Source: Adiantum capillus-veneris
Lineage: Eukaryota > Streptophyta > Polypodiopsida > Polypodiales > Pteridaceae
Length of the DNA stretch: 64,000 bases
Assembly: GCA_014529385.2 (NCBI GenBank)
Contig: CM043971.1
Location: 81,387,340 to 81,451,339, forward strand
Direction of reading: 5' to 3'
How positions within the stretch are numbered: position 1 is the stretch's first letter; every line of letters begins with the position of its first letter. Below, piece by piece: positions 39,830-52,260 of this stretch. Below the pieces are notes generated by a model. That model did not search any database. It saw only the letters and a list, made by a program, of their open reading frames with translations, and was not told the DNA's origin. The translations under genes and the position numbers were made by a program.

Positions 39830-40837
39830 ATAAGCACTAAGGAGATACCATCAAATGCTCTATCATTAGTGAGAAGCTGGTTACCAGATATCGGATATCA
39901 TATCACAAGACATAGCACATCGATGATCTTTCCCTACGGAAGGTGGAAGCAAGCCATAAGAAAAAAGGAGACATTGGACTCTAATTTAGTTGCTTCAAAC
40001 TCTTTATTTTTAAATTTTACTTCAAAGACACGGTATACAACATCTCTATCAATGATGACTAACACTTGGTGTTCATTTTTAATGATTTTATTATCATTTT
40101 GTATTTCATGGTGTTGAAATAATTTAATAGATGACACCCTCTAGCAAGTAAGCTAGGAAGATATTAGTCTATTCCAAAATTATTCGCTAAATAGTGAGTT
40201 TTTTAAAATCTAAACTAGATCTATGAACTAAAAAGGAATCTTGATGTTTATGGAGTTCTTTTACACACTGATGATATTATCCTTGGCTCAAAATTCATGA
40301 TTAGATGGTGACCTCTAATTGGTTGTAAACAACATCCTCCTTAATTGAGAAGTAGAAAAATGGGGATAAGATTATCCCTAACACTATAGCATGTCACACA
40401 AAAATGGACGTTTATACGGACGCAATTAAACAGGGTATTAAATTTATAATGAGATGCATACTTAGCACCATAGGTGTACTGTTCCTCCTTCGTTATGGGT
40501 TTTTTTAATCGTAGTTTGTATTTACGCCCATTATTCTAGGTCCAGCTTGTCTTTTACTTACGTGTCAAGTAATTCAACTCCTTGTGTTGTGTGCCCTTGA
40601 GCCTCTCTTTGTTCTCCAAGACTTGTGTATGCATTTTTGCAACCCTAACTCCAACAATGGTATAAAAGGAGATTTTGTTATCATGAGCCAAGCACCTTGA
40701 GAAACGTCACTAGACCCCTTGCGTCTTGTTTTAAGATTGAGATGCGATTTGGTGAGCATTTGTAGGGTTATATAACCTTATGTAGACTTCTGTGGGTTAT
40801 GATGTATAGCACATATTGAATTTGTGTTATTTTTTCT

Positions 40838-41071
40838 TTGTATAACAAGATTTTACATCATGTGCATTCAATGTCCCGAACTGACAACGATGATGGTTTT
40901 CACATTTTATTCGACAAGGAAAAATTGGATGAAAAATACTACGCACTATGGGCTTACATGATGAAACATGTTCAAATGTGGCAAAGGGAATTTGAAATAT
41001 TGTACAAGGCCTTGCCTTTTTGCATACATGATCTACAATGGGTGTTTCATATGATTACAGTTCGGTGCTAG
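40838..41071 (+). pseudogene. copia gag N-terminal fragment
   Basis: 77 codons with FHILFDKEKLDEKYYALWAYM, matching the copia gag pattern of a leucine-aspartate followed by N/K-Y-x-x-W-x-x-x-M near the N-terminus. The frame then ends. Weak alone; supported by the downstream copia fragments in order. Confidence 0.45.
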
Positions 41072-43932
41072 AGTTCTTTTGTGTACATTGAGCAACCTCA
41101 TCAGGATGGTAGAGAAGCGCAAGCTCATGCCTTGATTGCATTCCTAATTGAATGCTCAATTACTCCACATATATGCTCAACAAAAGTAGCACAATAGGCT
41201 ACATACATATTTAGTTGATTTCTATTGCAAAAAATGCTTATATGCATGAACAATTAGAAGCTAATAAGAGAAGGATGAAATCGGTACTTTTTGCTGTTGA
41301 GATTGAATATCTCAAGCATTAGTTCATTGTTGTTTGTGACTTCATCCTTGATACTTTTATTTGTGCAAGCACATCTTGGTGAGTCACCAAATTCCTATGA
41401 GGCGTTTTCTTCCACTTAAAGGCTTATGACTAAGGGTAAATCAAGTGTTGTAAAGATTGATGCTTAGTTTCTATGCTATCATGAGGCTCATTCTAGGGAT
41501 AATGGGGAAATGTGCTATCAATCAAGCCTTTTTTATGGCACAAAGGAGGAGTGCTAATTGCAATATCCAATGCTCCCTCTTTGAGTAGTAGGCATGCAAA
41601 TTGTTCCTTCTACAAACAAAACTAGTTTAAAAAATCTAGCGGTGATGAAGGTAAAAGAGATCTAATGTAGATTCTACTAATATTGTACACATTGTCAATG
41701 CAGTCCTTCCATTCATGATATATGCATTCAATAGTCGTTGATTGCATGCATGGTACTTTGACAATGGGCAACAAAGCACATTACCTCAATCACATGTGTT
41801 CACTTCTCTTATACCTGCTCTTGTTGGGACTATTTTCACATATGCCAATGCCAAAAGAGCGAGTAAAATTAGGCTTAGTTCTATGAGTCATAGCTCTTTC
41901 ATACTTGTTGATGCATGGTATGTACCATGGATTAGAAAATTAATTGTTTGACTCCACACTTGTGAGACTAACAACAGTAGCATTTGTGGATGACACATAT
42001 GCTTGTCTCGATCTTGGTTTAGGTGTTACTTTTGTGGCCTCTAGAATAGTATTTTGTGGGTTGCAAAATCTCCATGCCTATAAAAATATAAGTATTCAAT
42101 ATGCACATTTTTAAAATTCAAATGTTGTTATACATACAAAAATTTTGCATGCAAGTTTTGGTCATGTGAACTTTTTCAATTTACCATGTTTGGAGAAAAT
42201 TTGTTGGTTCCTTTCTTGAGACACCAACTAGATAGTATGGGAAGGCTATCTTTCGGGGGAAATGCATCATTTTAAGTATTTAAAGGATGGTTCTATGAGG
42301 GAAACTCTCAAGTTGTAGCTTCTCCACGATGATGCTTGTGGTCTAATGCATACTCTAACTTTTCATGATCACTTAAGGCATGCATAGGTATAAGTGTTCA
42401 GACATGTTTGTGTGCTTTTTTTTTCTTTGGGTTTGACAATGTGGTTGGTTGTAATGTGGGAATTCTGCATATGGGTTAAGGAGGTGAAGAATTTACGGCT
42501 AGTCATCTAAAACACCAATATGTAATGTTGTATGCCCTTAACACAATGGTGTTATGGAAAGGAAAATCATGTCTTATGGAGAGGGCATGATGTATATTTA
42601 AAAGAAAATATTTGCCACATTAACTTTTGCCTGAGGCTATATTCTAGATAGGTTTCTCACATAAGATTTCTAATCTACCACTTTGTACACAGATAGCATG
42701 GCAAGAAGCCTTTTATTGGTCACATGTGTCCTTGGTTGTTTGCCCTATGCTTTAGCATGAGTAAAAGCATTGGATGATAAGGCTATTAAATATGTGGCAT
42801 GAATTTTGTTTTATAGTAAAGATTGTAGCTTATACCATCCACAATCAAAGCATTTTTTGATTGGGCAAGATGTTGCCTTCATTGAAGATATTGTGTAGCC
42901 CTCATTAGAATGTACCAAAAAGAATAATAGGGGGGCCACCCTACAACAATGGTAAAAGATCTGTTTGGCTCAAAAATAGATCTTTACCCACGTAGTTTTG
43001 ACAATGATGCAATCACCACCTTATCTCACTCTTCACAATTTCTCTTTTCCCCAACAACAATAATCGTTATCGTGCTTTTTTTATTTAATCTTCATAAACC
43101 TTGCTGTTTCAATACGATTCTCAAAAAGTCTACCGTGATAATATAATATACTCACGTTTGTGAGGTTTGCAAAAAGAAAAAAGAATGTACCAAAAAGAAA
43201 GTTGTAAGCTCACAAAATGTTTGAGAGATATTCCTAAGTTTGTTTAATAAAGGAGTACAAGTTTACGTTCAAATGAGGTCCAAGTGTTGCCTATGCATAT
43301 ATCAATGAGTCTATGGATTAACCTATTAATGATGTTGTTGTAGATGGCTAAGTTAAACTTCTAAGTTTGCAAGATAGGAAGGTGACTACACCTTTATCTG
43401 CCCATGCTTAGCAAGGTTTTTAACATTCATCAAACTGTTTGCCATGGTTATGTCAAATTTGTGTAATAAATATTTGACAAGGCACAAAAAATAAGAGAGC
43501 TATTATGCAAGTTATGATGCTTTCTAAGCACGACACTTGGTCTTTGTCTCCTAGCAAGATTGCCATTGGTACAATGCACTTGTTTGAGTTAAAATGTAAG
43601 TTGGATGGTATCACTCATCACTACAAGGCGAGGCTTATTGAAAATTTTATGCTTAGGAAAAGTTCGTTGAGTTAATGAGACTTTTTCTCCCACTTGTAAC
43701 ATGAACACAATTCCTATGGTTTTTCTACTGGCAGCATATAATGGTTGAAATATTCATAATAACAAACAACAGTTTACTTATAGTTGCTCATAATCTATAG
43801 GATGATGACAATATAATTGACCCTGCCGATGACAAGTATTTTTTTATGGATAGTCTTGTGAGTTTGTGAAAAAAAATACGAAACCAAAGTATGCCAATAC
43901 AAGAAAGCATTGTCTAGATACAAACAAGCGTC

Positions 43933-44310
43933 ATGCACAAGTATCAAAATATTCATGCATACTTGATTTCACATGGTTTTTGCAACCGTCCAATTGAGAG
44001 AACCTTCTATGTAAAATGGATTGGTGATGTATTTTCTATGCTTGTTCTTTATCTGTTGGATTTGTTTCTCATAGTTCCAAATGAGATGCCTATCGTCGAC
44101 TTTAAGGCTAATTTGAACTCAGTTTTTGAGATGTCAAATTCGGGGCTCTTGCATCACCTTTTTGCTCGACAAGAAATCCAAGATAGAGGATATTGGTTTG
44201 CATTTAAAAGTGAGAAGAGAAGTTGTGGATTCAAAGTTATCAAGGTGAGTCTCTTGCTATTTACTTTGATATTTTGGGGATCATTGTCAAAAGCACATGA
44301 TGGAATGTCA
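43933..44310 (+). pseudogene. copia reverse transcriptase fragment with lost active site
   Basis: Matches copia reverse transcriptase: a Y-L-x-S-x-G-F segment (AYLISHGFCNRP), TFYVKWIGD, LVLYLLDLF where Y-V-D-D is expected, then I-V-D-F-K-A-N-L and FEMSNSGLLHHLF (usual FEM-D-LG-x-L-H-Y-F-LG). The catalytic aspartates are reduced to one (LLD), so the enzyme is dead. The intact 128-codon frame is the longest left in this relic. Confidence 0.75.
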
Positions 44311-44529
44311 CCTCCATGATTGCTAGACATTCCCCCTCTTATTCTCTTTTTGAAGTGTCACTTTCAAGAAACGTTCTCAATAATAGCCTTGCTCCGAGAG
44401 AAATTACTAGTACCTTTCGTATGGTGGCACATGATTGCACAATAGGGGTTTTTTTTAGAACTACCATAAGCGTATACAATAGGCGGTGCCCCCAAATTTG
44501 GGAATGCTTATACCATAAGCGAAGGGGGC

Positions 44530-44558
44530 GGGGGGGGGGGGGGGGGGGGGGGGGGGGG
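44530..44558 (+). repeat. 29-base G run, potential G-quadruplex
   Basis: G-rich block 44524-44570 with an uninterrupted run of 29 G. Similar but shorter G block at 49801-49817. Assembly length in such runs is unreliable. Confidence 0.9.
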
Positions 44559-44570
44559 CGGGGCGGGGGG

Positions 44571-44862
44571 TGCAACATGGGGAGAAGGGGCTATAGGTTC
44601 GACACCCTGCAAATTAAGGGTATTTTGGGAATTTTACCTCCCAGGTGTGCCATCAAATGGCTAATCTAGGTTTTGAACTATTTCTAAGCTAAGTTGAGGC
44701 AAACCTTTCTAGAATAGTGGCTTATATTGCAAAATCCTTGTAAGGTTAATTTTTTAAAAAACTAGTAAATTTTTGTGTGTGCTATAGCAATACAAGTGAA
44801 TGCAACAAATTTTAACTGTGTTCTAGTAAATACAACTAGATGGCGAAGCTTGCAAGGGCATA

Positions 44863-44902
<40 letters not shown>

Positions 44903-45339
44903 TAGTGGAGAGGCTCAGTGTGATCTACAATGCTTGTGGGTGTTTCATGCTTCGTGTAATTATAAGGCACAACAGAGGGTTCAACTTGTGGTTGTTTGAT
45001 TGCGTTTAAGCTTGCAGGTGATTTAAGGTGATGGACTAAGATTAGCAGAGGGATTAGTGCTGATAGTGTAAGGACAATAGTGAGATTAGCGAGAGGTTTA
45101 GTGTGAGTGAAGAAGCTTTGAAGGTTAATTATGGGTCGAAACGTCCTTAAAGAGGAGGTAGTTATTGTGGATGTGGGTTAATTTGAAGGCGTGGAGAGAA
45201 CTAGCGATATCGTTGTAGTTGCTGCTCCAATTGCCTTTGGCCTGCATGATGATACACACTCCTATACCAAAGAGTGTCTCCCATATCTTAAACAATATTG
45301 TTTCTTACTATTTGAAAAACCCATAATATGTTGCACGTG
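44571..45339. other. No recognisable gene; GA microsatellite at 44876-44902
   Basis: AT-rich sequence with an interrupted (GA)n run and no protein similarity recognised. Confidence 0.4.
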
Positions 45340-46430
45340 AATAATTTTTTAACAAGGCCCATCTCCTGTCCAAGTTGCCTCCAAGCTTCACTATTGTTTT
45401 TCATGATTTAAAAATCCCATGATATGTTGTACATGGGGGATTTAGTTCCAAGCTCCACCACTTGTCCAAGCTAACTCTATTGACAAGGGATAGAAGCAAG
45501 CTCCACCATGTGTCCAAGCTAGGCTACATAAGGACATGGGAAACCACTTGTTTTCCCTGGAAACATGGGTAGAAGCATAGATCGATCACTTGTCCAAGCT
45601 ACAAACAACCTTGAACAATATTTCTTCCCACAAATTGGAAAATCATGGTGTATTTTACATGAAAATTTTTGTTACAAGACTCGTTACTTGTCCAAGCTAC
45701 CTCCAAGCTACGATATTGTTTCTCATCATTGGCAGAACCCATGATATGTTATACATGGAAAGTTATGCTCCAAGATCTACCACTTGTCCAAGCTAACTCT
45801 ATTGAAACATGGGATAGAAGAAAGCTCCACCATGTGTCCAAGCTAGGCACCATGATTGCAACATGGGAAACCACTTGTCCAATCTAGCTCTATTGAAACA
45901 CGGGATAGAAGAAAGCTCCACCATGTGTCCAAGCTAGGCACCATTGCAACATGGGAAACCACTTGACTAAGCTAGAACTCCACCACTTGTTGAAGCCAGG
46001 GACAACCATGAATGATATTTTTTCTCACCAATTGCAAAACCCTTGATGTGCTTGCACATGGAGAATTTTGCTACGAGGCCCACCACTTGTCCAAGCTACC
46101 TCCAAACTACAATATTATTTCTCACCACTTGAAAAATCCATGGTATGTTGTACATGGGGGGTTTTAGTTCCAAGCTCCACCACTTGTCCAAGCTAGTTCT
46201 GTTGAGATAAAAGATAGAAGCAAGCTCCACCAAGTGTCCAAGCTAGGATCCATTGGAACTTGGAAAACCACTTGTCCAATCGAGGCTACCTTGAGACATG
46301 GAGAGAGGCAATTCACCTCTTGTCCAAGATAGGCTACATAAATAATGTGTGGTTAAATCCAAAGCGCCACCACTTGTCCAACCTTTACACATGCAAGGTG
46401 TACCATATGTATAAACTAGGCATGAGAAAA
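45340..46430 (+). repeat. Higher-order repeat built on CCACTTGTCCAAGCTA
   Basis: The motif C(C/T)A-x-x-TGTCCAAGCTA recurs about 16-17 times (for example 45461, 45508, 45683, 45781, 45831, 46081, 46180, 46229). Larger units align three times: a block with CTTGTCCAAGCTACCTCCAA followed by a CATGATATGTTGTACATGG-like segment starts near 45360, 45683 and 46081, giving higher-order periods of about 320 and 400 bp. No open frame of note. Confidence 0.8.
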
Positions 46431-49400
46431 TACCACACTAGAAAATGCACCATTTGTGTAGCCTATTGATTCCTTTTTTGCTTTCCTAGTAAGCAACTTC
46501 CCTCCAAAAAGGGTCCAAGGAAACCCTTCCAAGTTTGGAGAGCCAGGGGTACCAATGGAGAGAGGAGCCCTTGAAAGTATCTAAACTTCTCCCCCCATTC
46601 CAGAGTTGAAGCCACTTTGTTACATTTTTGTGCTAGTTGCCTTGTGTTACTGCCAAGCTTAATGAATGTCTAGAGAGACGCCAAAATCTTATTGTGCATT
46701 GTGGCCTCCTTCCATGTGTCCCTTTTAGAGGCAAGCTCTGCTTTGTTATCATATCACAGGCCATGATGGCCCATTCTTGCTTTTGAACCATCAACGAGAT
46801 AACTAGTTTGGCACACAATGCTTCTACATGCAGCATGGGTCTAAGATACCAATGCCGCCTTGTTTCTTTGTTCTTAACTTGCTAGATTTTGGTTGTTATA
46901 TATTTGAAAGTTCGTGCAATGCTCTAAATTGTTTTGCAGCATTGTAAAGTCTAGAGTTGAAGAAAAATTTCAACTAGTTTTCATTTTAGATTGTGTTATT
47001 TCTCATATCGTCAATGCAAGAAAAGCTCCAAAGAAACTCCTTCATGGTTTATATGTTGTCCAGATATAGTGAGATTGGTCATATTTTCTTATTTCGTAAG
47101 GTAAATTGCACATATATTCGATTGAACTAATATCTCACAAAATAATTTATGTTATTGTCTTATGACTTGATAATACATCCAAGAGAAATCTCTTTCAAAA
47201 AACATCCACTCTGAAATAAAAAAGTAAGAAATGTTGTTTTCTGAAGCTTTGAATTCATATAAGACTTATTAATAATTTCCAATCGTGTGATTGTTTTAAT
47301 TGCCACAATTGAGTCTTTCCACCACCACCAAGGAGGTTTGTTTCTCAAAGAAACAATACATAAAAGTATTTCATGTGAATATTTTAATTGCTACGATTGA
47401 GTCTTTCCACCAAGGAGGCATGTTTCTCAAAGAAACAACACATAATAGTATTAGTGTAAGAAATACTCACTTTGTAAGAAATTATAATGTCCTTTTGAAT
47501 ATAAGACCTTAGATTCTTAATGTGAGAAAATCTAAACAATGCAAATACCTACACATAAGATAGTGTTTGGTACCTTCTCTATAGAATGAAAGCACTTTTT
47601 AGTCATTTATATAATGATGAAGATGAGACAAAAAGATAAAGAAAAGAATACAATTTTTACTTTGATAGACATGTGCTAAAAATAATTCTATCAATTGAGC
47701 AGTTTACCTTCATGTAGATGGCAATGCAAGATTACACAGAGTTTGACTTACTACAATTTAAAATGATTATGATTGAGGATACAGTAAAACAAACTCTTAA
47801 TGAAAAGCTAAGAGAAGGAAAAGAACTTTTCTAAAGCTGAAGAGCATAAAGATCGATGTGAGGTCTTCACGAAAGACAAGGAGGAAGAGCTAAGCTAGAA
47901 AAGAAGCATATCAAAGAAAAGATGCAACATTAAGGAGGCTAATTTCAATTTGGAGGATGTTCCTGACCTTCCACAAGATGGATTGGAAGATATCGATTGG
48001 GAGATTTTAAATTTTCAAACAAGTGACTTCGCTTTACCAAGCTCCAAACCTCAAGATGATTTAGCCTCCACAATTTTGAAGATCTCTAAGATAATAGATC
48101 AAAGCAATGAAAAGAAGACCAAGAATCAAGATGACAATGAAGATATTGAGCGTAAAAAATACTAAATTTGTTACATGTATTTATTGTCTTTTTCTTTGTA
48201 AAACATACTTTCTTAGATTGAAACTATGTAAATCAAGTCGTGCTGAAGAATTTCACAACTTATTTTTCTCTCCCCTCCTTTGGAAATTTGCATATAAAAG
48301 CATCGCTAAGTATGATGTTCTTGATATAAAATTGAAATTACAAAAAAAACTTAGCCTTCCTCCATTGAAATGAAAGATGAAGTTCTATGGAAGGTCTACT
48401 TCATCCTTTACATTCAAATCATGTCCAAGTTGTGAGAGAGTGCATCGTTGACCTATTGATATGGTAGTTTGAAGTTGCACATCCATCCAAAACTCAACTT
48501 GCTTCAACACATTCCGTGCATGTTTTTGAGATCTTGATCAAGTGATACCCAAGTACCTCTCACCTTATGAGCTTGGTGATAATAAAATGGTAAAATAAAA
48601 TTTTGAGATTTAATCATGTATGTACATTTACAAATTCAAATTTTACTTTGCATTGAATTCCCTCATTGATTTTACAATCCCATCCCTTGTCCAAAACTCC
48701 AAAACAATGCCATAATCTACAAATTAGCATTGTATTCTTCAATCTGATGGGCTCACTAGTCGCAAATAAATTAACAAAGACATGAATGGACATGCATATC
48801 TTGATTTTCACTATTCAGCTATATGGCTTGAGTCCTCTTTGAACTGCATGGAAAAGTTTAAGGCGATAAGCTTCACTAAATTCACTAGATGGAATCAATG
48901 CTAGTGAATGCTAGTAAAGAGATACGTTCAAGTGTTCCCAAAAGAGAGAGGTCATCTCCTCTATGAAAGAAATGATAATAAAAGAAGACTTCCAATTTTG
49001 CATGTCATGAAAATTAATTGCTAACCTTCTAAAAGTATTTTTCATTTTAATTTGGCCATTTAAGTTCGAGAAAAATAAAAGAGAACAAGTGAAGTTGATT
49101 TAAGTGCTTATGAACCAACTCAGTCATCAAAGGCTTGGGACCAAAAGTCCATAAAAGAGCAAGGGTAATTGTTTTTAGTTGTCTCAGTCATAAGTGTAGG
49201 TTAAGGAAGGATAAATATATCCTAAGAAACATCGATCAAAGGTATAGGACAAAGGAGATTACCTAGAGCAATTATAGGAGTCTAAAAATAGAAAGTATAT
49301 GTGCTAAGTTTAGGTGATTAAATAACTCTTTAGAGTCCAAGTATGAAGTCTGGGAAGCCTTAGGTAAATTTCTAACTTGCCATAACTAGTCTAAAATTAG

Positions 49401-50574
49401 CAGGTCCAAATAGCAGATTTTGGGATGAGCTTGTCTAAAGCCCAAGGGTGAGTTTTACTTTTACCAAAGTCCATCCTAATTTAGCAGGTCCTAAATGAGT
49501 GGGTAGACTCTAACCAGTCAGCTTCATAAAGCCTTCGAATGTTTGCGCAAAGGTGGACTTGCACCCGAGATAGTTAAATTAAAGGATAATTTTATGGTTT
49601 TTAATAAGTGAAAGGGAAAAGCTAAAGTCTAAGGTTATATCAGCCCGTTCTTATTAAGAAAGTTGACTCTAGTCCTTCCTTATTTGAAAAGTTGACTCTA
49701 ATCCTTCTTTTCTAAGCTTGGTCCAAAGTAGCTCATACTTGCTTTATGTAAAGTTAGCAAGTATGTGTGGTGTGTACACTTTCTAAGAAAAGTCCAAAAT
49801 GGGGGGGGGGGGGGGGGAGGGGGGGGAGGAGTTTTTCAAGTTTAGCAAGGATGTACATGTGTGTGAGCATGCATGAGCTGCACTTTTCAGTGAACCAAGT
49901 TGTAGTCATTCCATTTGAAGACTATTAGCAAATCTGCATGAATTGAAAAGCAAGACTAATTGGAATTTCTCTCTCTCTCTCTCTCTCATGGGAGCTCTAG
50001 AGACAAACTGTATACTCAAGAGCAGCTATGGATGCAAGTGAGAGATCTCCTTCTTCATCATGATCTTCTACTACTCTATTATGTTGAGCTATGCTAAGAG
50101 CTTGCTCATGGAGTAAGCATACACAAAGTACTACTTCTCTTGCTTGAAAAATATTTCTTTTACCCTCATCTACCTCTTACCTCGCAGTTCTTTCTTCCCG
50201 CTAGGGTGTTTAGGGGTTGGGGAGGAGGGTTACACCATGGAATCTTGAAGAACACCATCTACTTGGTTCAAATAAAGGTCTACAAGAGCACAAGTTGTGT
50301 TGTAATCAAAGCTCTCTTTGAGAGAGAATAGTAATACAACAACCTTTTGGAGGGGGGACCGACTCCAAGAAAATCCAGTCCTCATCAAGTTGTCAATCTT
50401 CTTTGTGGTATTCTCTTTGAATTATATGCATGATATTAATGTTCTAGTGTGTAAATGTGTAATGAAATCAGCCCAACACAACCTCTAGCCGCTTCTAAGG
50501 AATTCTCATAAGGAAAACTCTCTTCTTTCATAAGTTAATTTTCGTTGAATCTAAGTAAGTACTAGACTTTGACA
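46431..50574. other. AT-rich spacer, mostly unrecognised; right end is an LTR end
   Basis: No secure gene. It contains a two-copy repeat (47288-47452), a lysine/aspartate-rich 71-codon frame at 47950-48165 (unknown), a G run at 49801-49817 and a short CT run at 49972-49987. The last part up to 50574 (…GACTTTGACA) should be the end of a gypsy 5' LTR because a primer site follows; its start was not located. Confidence 0.45.
47288..47452 (+). repeat. Two-copy tandem repeat, about 88 bp
   Basis: Both copies contain TTTTAATTGC, ATTGAGTCTTTCCACCA, AAGGAGG and TTTCTCAAAGAAACAA followed by CATAA-AGTATT. The first has an extra ACCACC. About 88-90 bp apart. Confidence 0.85.
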
Positions 50575-50575
50575 T

Positions 50576-50588
50576 TGGTATCAGAGCT
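50576..50588 (+). promoter_or_regulatory. Primer-binding site matching plant initiator tRNA-Met
   Basis: TGGTATCAGAGCT, the classic plant LTR-retrotransposon primer site, two bases after an LTR-like CA end (50573-50574). It marks the 5' end of the internal region of the gypsy relic that follows. Confidence 0.85.
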
Positions 50589-50905
50589 AATGTTTCTCTC
50601 TCTTGCCTACGAAGAGAGGTCCTTGAGTAATCTATGAAAGGTTGGATTTTTTCATTACAATAGGGTAAGTGGGAATGGGATTTATTGTCTCGGTTGGCAT
50701 GCCTATTTACAGGGTCAGAGGACAACATAGGGAACTATGGTCTTAGTAATGGAGTCTTTCGAGACTTGCCTATGGCTTAACGATTACTGAGCTATTAGCA
50801 AGCTCAATAGGATCCGGTGCCAGCTTAGCACTATTAAACCTACTCCACCACTCTTTGCAATTAACAATATTCTAAACCACCGGTGTAGTTACTCGAGTGT
50901 AGTTT

Positions 50906-52260
50906 TTGAGGGATAAGAGGAATAGTAGCCAAAGTTTTGGAAGTACCAAGGAAAGAGCTAGTATACACATACAAGGAAACTTAATCATGGCACAACATAA
51001 TGAAGAGAATGTAATTAATATTGACAACTTAGACCTAGCTCATGGTGTAACATTACCTTTCAAGCGGAGGTTCAAAGTTAAATTCAAGCCCTTCAGGTTT
51101 CCCCAAAGCACTCAAGAAGAGAGAGCTCATGTGAAGCCTCCTAGTGAGACCTCCAAAAGAGGAATCTCTTTGGGTAATGAAGAAGAGATATGGAAAGGAT
51201 CTCCAAGGAAAACTGTTCGAGAAGAAGAAGTGTGTATTAAACTTTCAAGCCAGAGAAGTATGAAAGTGACACCCCTCTTACCTCTGAAAGTAATGCTGCC
51301 CCAAGCGGGCACAATGGTCACCTAGTCCTCCCAAAAAGAAGAGGAAGTCATCAAGCACTCCGTCCCATACAAATCCAAAGAAGGGAGAAAGAAATCTAAG
51401 CAAGAGGAAGAAAAGAAAACAGTCACCATCTTTGCCTTCTTCTTCCTCTTCCTCTTCGTTGTCACCATCTTTTGACCCAGAGAGTAGTGACTCGTCACCC
51501 AAGAGAGAAAAGAGAAGGGGTAAACGGAGGAGCTATGCATCATGGAAGAGGTCATAAGTTGAAAAAAGTCAAAGAGGGAGAAAATAACGTCACTTTTCTT
51601 ACCTATGATGGAACCTTTGGAGCAACTGAGAAAGTATTGGCTTGTATCTAGCAATTGGGCGTGATTTTTGGAGATGAAGATTTCTTGGAATCTTCAAAGC
51701 TTTGAAATATTTCCGTGCATTTCCAAAAGTCAACCATGTCAATGGTGGGAAAGCCTATGTACACAAGGTGAAGCACCAAAGACATGGAAAGCTTTGAGGA
51801 TTGCTATTATGAAGCAATTCATCCCTTGCAATTCCTTGCAAGCGGTGCCAAAGATAAAGTCCTCATGCAATGGCAAAGCTTGAAGATGGCCCCATATGAG
51901 TCTATTCAAAAGTATGTGGATAAGTTTTGAGAGTTACATCTCAAAGCCAATGTCTAAAAGAAGATAGACTTTACAAAACAAAAGCAAAAAATTGTGTTGG
52001 CCTATCTGAAGAGATGAGTGAGTATGTCTACTCACAAAGACCTAAAACTATTTCAATGATCATACATCACACTATGGTCGCCTCGAGGATTCATTTCCAA
52101 CAAGGAAGCAAGAAGGGATCCAAGCCAACGGAAGCTAAGAAACCAGTTCAACCAAAGGGGAAGAACAATGCAATGCAAATTTCTCCCAAGGCTAGTAACA
52201 ACAACAACAAAAATAAAGCAAAGGCAAAAGAAAAAGGATACAAAGTATAAAAACAAACTT
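50906..52260 (+). pseudogene. gypsy gag remnant
   Basis: Several frames hold gag-like pieces: an N-terminal basic/serine segment (50906-51325), a stretch with NNVTFLTYDGTFGATEKV (about 51585-51645) like the gag core start, HFQKSTMSMVGKP and the region AYESIQKYVDKF (about 51895-51925). Frames are broken by stops every 100-200 bases. A low-complexity N/K/Q stretch precedes the knuckle. Gag would form the particle; no functional product is possible here. Confidence 0.55.

Larger units (their letters stand above)
40657..44310 (+). mobile_element. Ty1/copia relic, heavily decayed
   Basis: Fragments occur in canonical copia order on the plus strand. Possible LTR end (CCAACA) and degenerate tRNA-Met primer site (TGGTATAAAAGG, 40658) precede: a gag-like stretch with KLDEKYYALWAYMMK (near 40920); integrase-like remnants (41870-42650); the integrase end LDDKAIKYVA ... 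DCSLYHPQSKHFLIGQDVAF (42780-42890); the reverse transcriptase start ELKCKLDGITHHYKARL (43585-43640); and the reverse transcriptase core (43933-44240). Stops and frameshifts are frequent. Confidence 0.7.

Noticed and set aside
44316-44669. Poly-Gly (plus) and poly-Pro (minus) frames
   Set aside because: Caused by the G run; no conserved residues on either side.
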